Positions 1 through 7,900 of a DNA stretch of 18,310 bases are shown piece by piece. Source of the stretch: Prevotella sp. UBA746. GTDB taxonomy: Bacteria > Bacteroidota > Bacteroidia > Bacteroidales > Bacteroidaceae. The translations under genes and the position numbers were made by a program. Below the pieces are notes generated by a model. That model made no database searches. It saw nothing but the letters and a program-made list of their open reading frames with translations, and was not told where the DNA came from. Numbering within the stretch: the stretch's first letter is position 1; each line of letters begins with the position of its first letter. The DNA lies in NCBI GenBank assembly GCA_002298545.1, contig DBKQ01000024.1, forward strand, positions 46,678 to 64,987, read 5' to 3'.

Positions 1-4
1 ACAC

Positions 5-22
5 TTTTAACTACCGTTACAA
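5..22. repeat. Short sequence repeated at 12072-12089
   Basis: The 18 bases starting TTTTAACTACC match 12072-12089 at 16 of 18 positions in the same orientation. One copy lies at the window edge, next to the disrupted secreted-protein genes, and the other just downstream of the nuclease gene. It could be part of a dispersed intergenic repeat, but a match of this length in AT-rich DNA can also be chance. Confidence 0.2.
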
Positions 23-123
23 CACCTGCGTTGTGGTAAAGCGATACTCTTGTAGGTCTGATTCCTTACGAGTTTGAGGTTGGGAGGGGACGATGACTTT
101 TCTGTCAACAAAGTATGATGTAA

Positions 124-180
124 AAATCCTTCACCACAAATGTCATTGTATCAATGTTTTACAATAAAGGTGAAGGATTT
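124..180. repeat. Nested inverted repeat (hairpin) at a gene breakpoint
   Basis: A perfect 12-bp inverted repeat is visible: AAATCCTTCACC (124-135) and GGTGAAGGATTT (169-180). Inside it is a second one, ATTGTA (145-150) and TACAAT (160-165). The similarity of the following gene to its family seems to begin just after position 180, so the hairpin sits at the edge of a gene that has lost its 5' half. It could be the end of a mobile or dispersed repeat, or a terminator-like hairpin; there is no transposase and no second copy in the window. Confidence 0.55.
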
Positions 181-892
181 CCTTAAATTTCAATTACTAT
201 TTTGGTTCTTCGTTAATTTAGATGGTAATTCAAAAAAGGCTAATGGGAAATTAGAATGTGCAGTTCGAGATGTTAAGTCTCCATTTGACAACATAATTAC
301 AGATGGTAGTACTAAATTGTCACAGGTAAGTGATTATGAATCTTTTTTTAAGCGAAAAATATATGTGGAAACGGTAAAAGGAAGATATCCGTTGTTTTCT
401 GCATTAAATGATTTTGTTTCCAACAGAAGTGGATGTTATTTTTCTCTTGATGAGGATAATCTTATGAATTATCCGTATAAAGACAAAACAGAATTGTTGA
501 ACATTAATTCGGAGACGTTAGATGTATTGTCTGAGATTGGATGGAAAACAAAAGACTACGACATGACTATTTGTGCCGATAATTTGAATAGCATATATTT
601 TGGAAATGCTTTTGATGATATAACCTTTTCGGTTGTTGATTCCAAAGATAATTTAATGAGACCAATTAAATGGACTTTTAATGCTTTTAGTAATGTAAAA
701 AACAATTATGAGACTTTTTATCAGAGTACGGAACAAAAATTTTCGCTTGTTCCAGGGACTTTTGGCAGTGATTATGTTGATGATAATTCATATTTGCAAG
801 GCAATATTACTTGTTTCTTAGACCAAAGTGGCGTAATCAAGGAATACTGCAATGCTATTTTCCTTGATTGTAGAATAATAATAAAGAAATAA
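140..892 (+). CDS. Fragment of secreted metallopeptidase-like protein (5'-truncated, frameshifted)
   Basis: This is an open frame of 250 codons in AT-rich DNA. Residues around 105-137 (LMNYPYKD, then LNINSETLDVLSEIGW) resemble the end of the pseudo-metallopeptidase domain of large Bacteroidales secreted proteins, where 'LMnp...s..tl.vL.diGW' closes the domain. The expected N-terminal half and signal peptide are absent: the ATG lies inside the inverted repeat at 124-180. A GFGSS-like motif expected just before this part (FGSSLI) is in another frame at 201-218, so the 5' end appears frameshifted. The frame stops at 892, while the adjacent frame (open from 874) carries the rest of the protein to a T9SS signal. 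I read 140-1701 as one decayed gene. The DNA may still be translated as separate pieces. Family assignment is from memory and not certain. Confidence 0.5.
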   Translation: MSLYQCFTIKVKDFLKFQLLFWFFVNLDGNSKKANGKLECAVRDVKSPFDNIITDGSTKLSQVSDYESFFKRKIYVETVKGRYPLFSALNDFVSNRSGCYFSLDEDNLMNYPYKDKTELLNINSETLDVLSEIGWKTKDYDMTICADNLNSIYFGNAFDDITFSVVDSKDNLMRPIKWTFNAFSNVKNNYETFYQSTEQKFSLVPGTFGSDYVDDNSYLQGNITCFLDQSGVIKEYCNAIFLDCRIIIKK

Positions 893-996
893 AAAATGCA
901 TGTCGTTGGAAAATTACATTTAAAGATACGAATACTGGCAATGAATTAGTAAAAAACTGTGATGATTATGTTGAAAATAACATATTAAAATTTAAG

Positions 997-1701
997 ATGC
1001 AACCATCTTTTACAGGTAGGATATTTTGTAACAGTAAATTGTCGAAATATAACAAGAGCATTTATGATAGTTGGTCTGTTGGATATTCTCAGCTGGCATT
1101 GGCAAAGTGTGAGTTCTTATATGATGGAAAGTTGCATGATGTCGTGAAAGAAATTTCATTTGATATTCTTCCAACTCTACCTAAAATTAAAGTTTGTGAT
1201 GTCGTATACATAGGTGATTATAAAGATGAAAAAAACTATGATGTTAGTGTTGAATTATCTGATGGTAAAGTTGATATGGCAGGTTTTGTTTTAATTGATG
1301 AAGAATATAAGGATGCAGATATTCCGCCATATTATTATTATTTCATAGATGAAGGCACAACACTTCCATGTATAGAGGAATTGTCTGACATATGTGAACA
1401 TATTAAATGGTTTTTTTTTAATGAAAATGATTATGGAGTGAGCACTTCTGATTGGATGGGATTGGATGTATCTGGAATATCACCAGACAAGAGTCCTAAA
1501 TGCACAATTTCATTAAATGGTAATGTGTTGAAAATATCATCACTGAATTTACTGAAAGAAATAGAGGTCTATAGTCTGTCGGGAACACTTCTTTATTCAT
1601 CTAAAAATACATATTGTTATGAGTGTATTTTACCCTGTGGACTATATATATTGCGTATAGTTGACAATAAAGGCAGAATAACAAAAAATATAAAAATATG
1701 A
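997..1701 (+). CDS. C-terminal fragment with T9SS type A sorting domain
   Basis: This 234-codon frame is the likely continuation of the fragment ending at 892. The frame is already open from 874, so a single -1 shift within 874-889 would join the two. Its middle has no motif I recognise. Its last ~65 residues look like a T9SS type A C-terminal sorting domain: a short beta-rich module with NGNVLKIS, then IEVYSLSGTLLYS, then LPCGLYILRIVDNKG and a basic end KNIKI. Such domains direct export across the outer membrane and are cleaved at the surface. A run of nine T (1411-1419) lies in the coding part and is a slippage-prone site. The TGA stop overlaps the ATG of the next gene (ATGA, 1698-1701), suggesting translational coupling. 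There is no signal peptide, so this piece alone could not be exported. Confidence 0.55.
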   Translation: MQPSFTGRIFCNSKLSKYNKSIYDSWSVGYSQLALAKCEFLYDGKLHDVVKEISFDILPTLPKIKVCDVVYIGDYKDEKNYDVSVELSDGKVDMAGFVLIDEEYKDADIPPYYYYFIDEGTTLPCIEELSDICEHIKWFFFNENDYGVSTSDWMGLDVSGISPDKSPKCTISLNGNVLKISSLNLLKEIEVYSLSGTLLYSSKNTYCYECILPCGLYILRIVDNKGRITKNIKI

Positions 1702-2207
1702 ATTGCAAATCAGTAATTTTGACCGTGGCTGTTTCTTTACAGTTGAACGCTAATGCCCAGAATGTTTCAAGTCTTGTTTTTTCTTCAGATGGAGAGACGT
1801 TTATGGTTCCCGAGTGTACAGGGAAACGTCAAATAGTGGGTGGTACTGTTATAAGAGTGAAATACAAAGGCGTAAATTGTTCAAAACAAGCTCAAGGGGC
1901 TTTTGAGTATGCTTGCAAATTATGGGAGGAAAAAATTCCAACGACTCTTCCGATAAATATAACAGTAAAGTTTGATAAAATAAAAGATATAAATTGTCTT
2001 GCCAAAGTTGATGTCGCATATGATGAAGAAGGATTGAAAAAAAAAATATTCATAAAGAGAGAATCTGTATTTGAAGAGTCGTATTATACTCCGCAATATT
2101 CGTTGGATTTTATTAGGGACTTTCCTGATGTAAATATTACATTTTATTCATTGACATTTACAGAAACTAACGGAGATACTACTTCTTTGAAGTTGGTAAA
2201 ACATTAA
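1698..2207 (+). CDS. Secreted protein, N-terminal half of the same metallopeptidase-like family
   Basis: The 169-residue product starts with a Sec signal peptide (basic NCK, hydrophobic SVILTVAVSLQL, likely cleavage after NANA and before QN). Residues ~60-85 (GAFEYACKLWEEKIPTTLPINITV) match the pattern 'aF.yA..iWe..l.t..pI.i.v' that opens the secreted family whose later part is encoded by the two upstream frames. The protein ends soon after DVNITFYS, where complete members continue into the metallopeptidase-like and C-terminal sorting domains, so this is an N-terminal half only. It may be a truncated paralogue or the product of recombination with the upstream copy. A run of ten A (2037-2046, GLKKKIF) is a possible slippage site. 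The start overlaps the upstream stop by 4 bp. Function is unknown; periplasmic location is likely. Confidence 0.5.
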   Translation: MNCKSVILTVAVSLQLNANAQNVSSLVFSSDGETFMVPECTGKRQIVGGTVIRVKYKGVNCSKQAQGAFEYACKLWEEKIPTTLPINITVKFDKIKDINCLAKVDVAYDEEGLKKKIFIKRESVFEESYYTPQYSLDFIRDFPDVNITFYSLTFTETNGDTTSLKLVKH

Positions 2208-2231
2208 TTCTGAATTTTTGTTACTTTTTAT

Positions 2232-2276
2232 GTTTATTGCCGCAATGATACAATAAATTGTGGCATAAACGTTTTT
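2232..2276 (+). terminator. Rho-independent terminator after the secreted-protein genes
   Basis: A stem of 14 pairs with one bulged T and one G-U (2232-2246 with 2257-2270), loop of 10 bases, is followed directly by G and five T. It lies 25 bp after the stop at 2207 and separates this cluster from the next gene. Confidence 0.75.
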
Positions 2277-2299
2277 CTTGGGTATAGCATACAAGCATT

Positions 2300-3477
2300 A
2301 TGATAATGATCAATAAAGAAATACGTTTAATTTTTATATTAGTAGCGACAGTGGCGTTTGCAACTTTCCATACAGCGTGTGACAGAAATAAAGAGGAAAG
2401 GTATGACGAACGACTTGCATATGTTGATAGTCTTTGTAATGTTAGTCCGCAAGAAGCCAGAAAATATTTGGATAAACTTCCTGTTGCATGCTTTAAGGAT
2501 GTGGATACCGTATATTATCGCTTCCTTTGTATCAAGACTGACACTAAACTTGGAAAGATGCCAGATTCTGACAGACATGTATTGAATGTTATAAAAGGAT
2601 TGGGAAGTCTTGACGACAAACGTTTGTTGGGAGAAGCTTATTTCTATGCCGGAGTGACATATAGAAGACTTGGCAATTATTCCGAGGCGATGGAGTGTCT
2701 TAATGCAGCAGATGATTTGACAAAGGATATGTCAGACCTTAGGTTACGTAGCTATATACACTCTCAGAAAGGTAACGTATTGATATCGCTGGGGCTTATG
2801 GATATGTCAATAATGGCATACAAAGAGTCTTTAAAGATGGATAGCATAAGAAAGGATACTGCAGATATCATACTTTGCTATCGCAATCTCGCTTATGCCT
2901 ACGACAAGACAAATGACAAGCGAATGTGTTTGGAAACGATGAAACGAGCAATAATACTTGCCCAAAAAGCAGGTCTCAATGACGAAGAGAATAATGTTCG
3001 GGTCCAATTTGCCGGAATATATGCCAACAACAAGCAGTTCAAAAAAGCTGCAGAGATTCTCAGTGGCTGCTGTATAAGCAGAAATAGCCCAGATTATGCT
3101 CCTTATCTAAACATTTGCGCAAAGATATTCAAAGGACAAGCTAAGTTGGATTCATTGTTTTTACTGTTCACAGCAGATGATGAAGTATGGTTGGATAGAC
3201 GACAAGGTTTTTGCTTGTAGAAACATTACGGATGTGTTTCTAAACCGCCACATGGTTGATAGCGCCGCCAAGTATATGAATATACATGATGCATTGTTCG
3301 ACTCGCTGAACCATATGAATACTTTGGATATAACGGCAAAAATGAATGCTGCATATTGCTCGGCTTACATTTAGGAGTAGAAGCTCTATTTCGATGCTAA
3401 GAAAGCGACTTGCCGAGAAAATGTTCGGGGAAGGATGTTCAGCGGCTGAGTTAGATGAGTATATAAAAGCGTTGTAG
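2300..3477 (+). pseudogene. Broken TPR / helix-turn-helix regulator (lipoprotein-type N terminus)
   Basis: The first frame (2300-3220) encodes a hydrophobic signal with a possible lipobox (FHTAC, Cys27) and several TPR-like helical pairs, such as LLGEAYFYAGVTYRRLGNYSEA and ILCYRNLAYAYDKTNDKRMC. This is the layout of Bacteroidales TPR regulators that normally run to 500-600 residues with a transmembrane helix, coiled coil and C-terminal DNA-binding domain. A five-T run (3158-3162) appears to hold one extra base. Removing it continues the reading as QQMMKYGWIDDKVFACRN into the frame that ends at 3374. A third frame (3346-3477) encodes HIARLTFRSRSSISMLRKRL, then LAEKMFGEG and a short end, which resembles the recognition helix and tail of the family's helix-turn-helix. 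The membrane and coiled-coil region between is missing. So there is one frameshift plus one internal deletion, and the gene is very probably inactive. The target genes of the original regulator cannot be told. Confidence 0.75.
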
Positions 3478-3557
3478 CTTCTGTTGGTATTTTCATCCAT
3501 AACAGTGTAATTGTAATTTCTTTTGTATTGATGAGAGGATTCCCACATTATATATAG

Positions 3558-3602
3558 AAAGCGGTTGGAAAACGCCATTTATTGCCTTTTACCAACCGCT
3601 TT
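3558..3602. terminator. Shared terminator hairpin between convergent genes
   Basis: An 11-bp stem (AAAGCGGTTGG 3558-3568 with CCAACCGCTTT 3592-3602), extendable by four A-T pairs across a one-base bulge, lies between the regulator pseudogene (plus) and the permease gene (minus). A TTTT follows on the plus side. It may stop transcription from both directions. Confidence 0.65.
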
Positions 3603-3656
3603 TGGAATTTTCTATATTGTTTGTCTTCTATTTATGTAAAATACAATATAGCTTGA

Positions 3657-4946
3657 TTATTCCTCAACCTCCTTGTCCTGCCTGCCGAACTCTTCCGGTA
3701 TCTTGAGGAATGATGCCACGACGAAGGGCAGCAGACAGCTCATCATCACTATGACGAAGAACCACTGGTAGCCTACTGCCTGTGCCAAGGCTCCGGCAAA
3801 CAATCCCGGCAACATCATCGAGAGAGCCATGAAACCCGTGCAGAGGGCATAGTGGGAGGTCTTGTGTTCGCCCTGGCTGAAGAATATCATGAAGAGCATG
3901 TAGGCACTGAAACCGAAGCCGTAGCCAAGGTTCTCAACGAACACGCATAGGTTGATGATAAAAAGGTTGTCGGGCATGTCGAAGGCAAGAAACACGTAAG
4001 TGATATTCGGTATGGTGATGGCGAAAGTCATAGGCCATAACCAGCGTTTCAGTCCGTCGCGACTTGCAGCAATGCCACCCAATATTCCTCCGGCAAGCAG
4101 ACCGATAACCCCTACCGTACCGTTAACCAGTCCGAACTCCATTGGCGAAAGTCCCAGTCCGCCCTTGCTCGGCTGTGCCTGTAGGAAGAGCTGCGACACA
4201 GGAGTAAGCAGCGCTTCAGGCAAACGGAAGAGGAGCATGAAGGCGATGGCGAGCAGTATTTGTTTCTTCTGGAAGAAGGTGGCAAACGTGTCGCAGAACT
4301 CTTTAACAAGTTCGCCAGCCGTGCGTTTCTCCTCATGGTTTACGTCCTCTTTAGGTCGAGGCAGAATGTAGTTGTGGTAGAGGAAGAGGGCAATAAACAA
4401 TCCCGTGAGGGCAAAGAATATCAGGCACCACGAGTATTTTATCTGGTAGCGGTAGATTACCTGCAGACTGCCGGCAAGTGCAATCAGTGCGCCTTTGCCG
4501 AAAATCATCGACAGTCGGTAGAAGGTGCTTCTGATGCCGACGAATGTGGCCTGGTCGTGCTCGTTAAGTCCCATCATGTAGAATCCGTCGGCAGCCACAT
4601 CGTGTGTGGCACTGGCAAATGCCATCATCCAGAAAAAGCATATAGTGCCCTGTAGCCACCACGAAGCCTGAATGGTAAATGCCACACCGGCATACGCTGC
4701 ACCGATGAGAATCTGCATGGTAGTAATCCACCAGCGTTTCGTTTTATAAAGGTCGAGAAACGGACTCCAAAATGGCTTTATCATCCACGGCAGATAGAGC
4801 CATGAAGTATAGAAAGTAATCTCGGCATCGCTGAGTCCGAGCTGCATGTAAATCTCTATAGCGAGTACGGTAACGGCAATATACGGCAGTCCCTCGGCGA
4901 AATATAGTGTGGGCACCCAAGCCCAAGGTGAACTTTTTTCTTTCAT
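3657..4946 (-). CDS. ampG: AmpG-like muropeptide permease (MFS)
   Basis: The 429-residue product is an integral inner-membrane transporter with about 12 hydrophobic helices, of the AmpG branch of the major facilitator superfamily. Members import anhydro-muropeptides or other peptidoglycan fragments from periplasm to cytoplasm for recycling. Features that fit AmpG are the N-terminal WVPTLYFAEGLPY, then LGLSDAEITFYTSWLYLPWMIKPFWSP, and the AFASATHDVAADGFYM segment in the fourth/fifth helix region. A start at 5045 would add 33 residues that overlap the preceding gene and are not hydrophobic. The ATG at 4946 gives a normal-length protein and lies 10 bp after the upstream stop, so I use it. The gene is the second of a two-gene operon with the SpoIID/glycosyltransferase fusion, which supports a cell-wall role. 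Substrate is inferred, not shown. Confidence 0.8.
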   Translation of the reverse strand: MKEKSSPWAWVPTLYFAEGLPYIAVTVLAIEIYMQLGLSDAEITFYTSWLYLPWMIKPFWSPFLDLYKTKRWWITTMQILIGAAYAGVAFTIQASWWLQGTICFFWMMAFASATHDVAADGFYMMGLNEHDQATFVGIRSTFYRLSMIFGKGALIALAGSLQVIYRYQIKYSWCLIFFALTGLFIALFLYHNYILPRPKEDVNHEEKRTAGELVKEFCDTFATFFQKKQILLAIAFMLLFRLPEALLTPVSQLFLQAQPSKGGLGLSPMEFGLVNGTVGVIGLLAGGILGGIAASRDGLKRWLWPMTFAITIPNITYVFLAFDMPDNLFIINLCVFVENLGYGFGFSAYMLFMIFFSQGEHKTSHYALCTGFMALSMMLPGLFAGALAQAVGYQWFFVIVMMSCLLPFVVASFLKIPEEFGRQDKEVEE

Positions 4947-4956
4947 TTTTTTGTTG

Positions 4957-7900
4957 TTAATAAATCTTCTTAATCTCTGCATTTCGGTAGTAGTGTAGCA
5001 GAATCTCGCTGTAGGCATATCCCTTTTCGCCCATAACGGCAGCACCGATCTGGCACAGACCTACACCGTGTCCCCATCCGGCTCCGGTGAGGCGGAACGT
5101 CTGTGGCACTCCGTTCTTGTCTACCTCCTCTTTATCCACGACAAATGCACTGCTGTAGAGATGCGTATCGCTGAGTGCGCGGCGAATCTCCAGTTCCTTA
5201 CCGATAGTAAACGACATTTTTGTTCCTACGATGAGCAGTTTGCTGATTCTTCCACTCTTGCCTCGCTCCACGGCTTTAAGGTCGAGAACGTCTCCAAAAT
5301 CCATCTTCAGTTTTTCGGCAAGTAGCTGTTTCAGTTTCTCTTGCGTAATGGTTACGTGCCAACGGTAGAAATCGGCAGTCTCCTGATCGTAGTCGTTGAG
5401 AACCTGGGAGAGAATTTTCTTGTCTGTAGTATTGCAGAAGCTCTCCGGGCTCGTACGTATCCATTTCTCAGCTTCCGCCTCCTTACTAAGGTCGGGAACC
5501 ATACTGCCATCATTCGACGACATGCCTTCCTTAGTGTCTCTTACGGCAATAAGATAAGGCTTCTTAGTGTCCTCCCAGCAATATTGGAACTCCTCGCTCA
5601 CTCCTCCACAGCATTTAGAGAAGCGTGCGTCGCAGATTTGTCCGTCGTACATCAGAATCTGTCCCCTTGTCTGGCGTATAGCTTCAGCCACATGCGGTGA
5701 CGTCTCCTTCGTAATTCCCTGATAGCGCTGACAGTGGTCGTCGGCACAGACATCAAATATGGTATGGTCCTCGCGGTCGTACCATCGAATGAGCATGTCG
5801 TCTTTTTTTACAAACGAGAAAAAATTGTTGCCGGATGTTGCCACTTGTTTCCTCTTTTCCATCTGTGCCAGCAGCCATGAGCGTGATATTACGGCATGAG
5901 CTTTAAGCAGTTCAACACTTGATGTAGCACTCATTTCGCTCGAGATAACGCTTTCGAGATATTTTTCAACAGGAAGACTGTTGATGGCACAAATCTTGTC
6001 GGCTTCCACAACGAGGCGCAACTCTCCGAGGAAAGTCTGCGTTTCCTTGCGTTCCCAATGGAAGTTAACTCCTATGGTAACATCCGACAGCGAGAAAGAA
6101 GCCTCGTCGGTTTTCGGCGAGAAGCAAAGTTCGCGGTACAGGTTACCATTCCAAAGAATACCACCCTCGGAGAATTCCACAGTCTGTTTTCCGCTTATAG
6201 TTTCTCCTTTTGCCGAGTATTCCCCGTTTAGCGAGAATTCAATTTTTTCTCCGCTAACGATTCCTACATGCACATTCGGTTCGTGGCTTTGTGCAGAAAC
6301 AAGCATCGCAGCGTTATGTTTGGCAGCGGATTCCTTGATGTTCCTTTTCACTTCGTTGAACTCCTCTTCGTTCAGACTAACTTCCTTTAGTATGCTTATT
6401 GCTTTTTCGGCAGTAATCTTGTCGAAGTCGTCTTTGCGTGGCGTTATCAGCAGACCAGCCATGTCGAGGGCTCCGGGACTTACCATGAGGGTGGAGCTTG
6501 GAGCTTGGAGTGAGGAGTTGCTGTCAGACTGCGGGTAACAGTCTGGACGATGTTTCCTTCTTGGGAAGACAACGGTAAGATAAGTGTCATCCTGTCGCCA
6601 GCAAACGAGGTTCATCATAGGCTCGGTATCACCGTTTCTCATAGGCAATGCTTTGTATATCATCTTGAACAGTTCAGAGTCAGCTTTCATGCTGTGACTG
6701 CGGATGAGCAGTGCCGGCGAAGGATAATCCGTTATTTCCGATATGCTGTCGTCGCTGTCAGTAGAGAATATTTCATTTAGACTCCTTGAATATCTCTGCC
6801 ATCCAGTCTGCAAGGGAAGCATTCCGTTGCATCCAGCCTGGAAATGACAGTGGTCTGGAGCCGATGCTCCGCATTTCGGTCCGTTATAGAATACCATGAG
6901 CTCAGGATATTCCGTCAGTATACGGTGGATTTCTCCGTAATTGCCGAGTATCGCCTGTGGCTGATGACTACGCATCGGTATTGTGTAGTGAACGGGTAGG
7001 ATAGGGTATGGGTTGACAAGAATCTCGAAGTCTTTGTCGAGATATTTGGTCATTTGCTCCAATGGGCGATTCTTCTTGCAAAGGAAGCAAGGACGCTGCT
7101 CAATAGTTTTCTTGTCAATCTTCGCCCCGGTAGATACTATGCGTGCTGGATTATACTGCACTCTCATTGTTATGCCGTCGGCAGAGAGTGATTTCTGTTC
7201 TATGTTGTAAAGGTTGCGGAAATTGTTGCGAGCCAGTTCCCATTGTTCCATCTGTCGGTTGAAGAAGCGGTGGAGCGAGTTGTCGTCCATGAATTCAGTT
7301 TGTCCCTTTGTTATCATCTGTCTTGCCGACAGCTCTATGGAGCGCAGACGGTCTTTATAAAGATTGTTGGCATTAACCTTTTCGATACTCAAAGCTGCAT
7401 CGCTGTTTCCACCCCAGCGCCGGCACAGGTATAGTTCTGTGAATATTCTTCCGATTTTATATCTACGGCAGAAAGCAAGAGCCATGGCATAGTCCTCGCC
7501 GTAGCTCGTGTTAGGAAACTGTAGTTGGCGGAGCAATGGAGTGAAGAAAGCCCTTGGTGCTCCAAGTCCGTTTATGCGCAAGGCATTGTTGCATCCATTC
7601 TCGTCAGTCCATTCAGCATGGTTAATGAGTCCTGGCGGAAGAGTATTCAGATCGAAGTCGCACATGCGGTAGCTGCCGATGATCATTGCTGCATGTTGCT
7701 TATGGAATTCGTCAACGATGGTCTGTAGTGTGTTAGGCGAAGAGTAGAGGTCGTCGCTGTCGAGCTGCACGGCAAAACGTCCGCAGTGGCTGTCGTTTAC
7801 AGCTACATTCCAGCATCCGCCAATACCAAGATCCGTTCGCTCCGGTTTTATGTGGATAAGTCTGTGTCTTGAGTTCTTCTTCTCTCTTTTTGTATATTCC

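Noticed and set aside
4947..5045. 33-codon N-terminal extension of the AmpG-like permease
   Set aside because: It overlaps the end of the preceding gene and is hydrophilic; the ATG at 4946 gives the usual N terminus.
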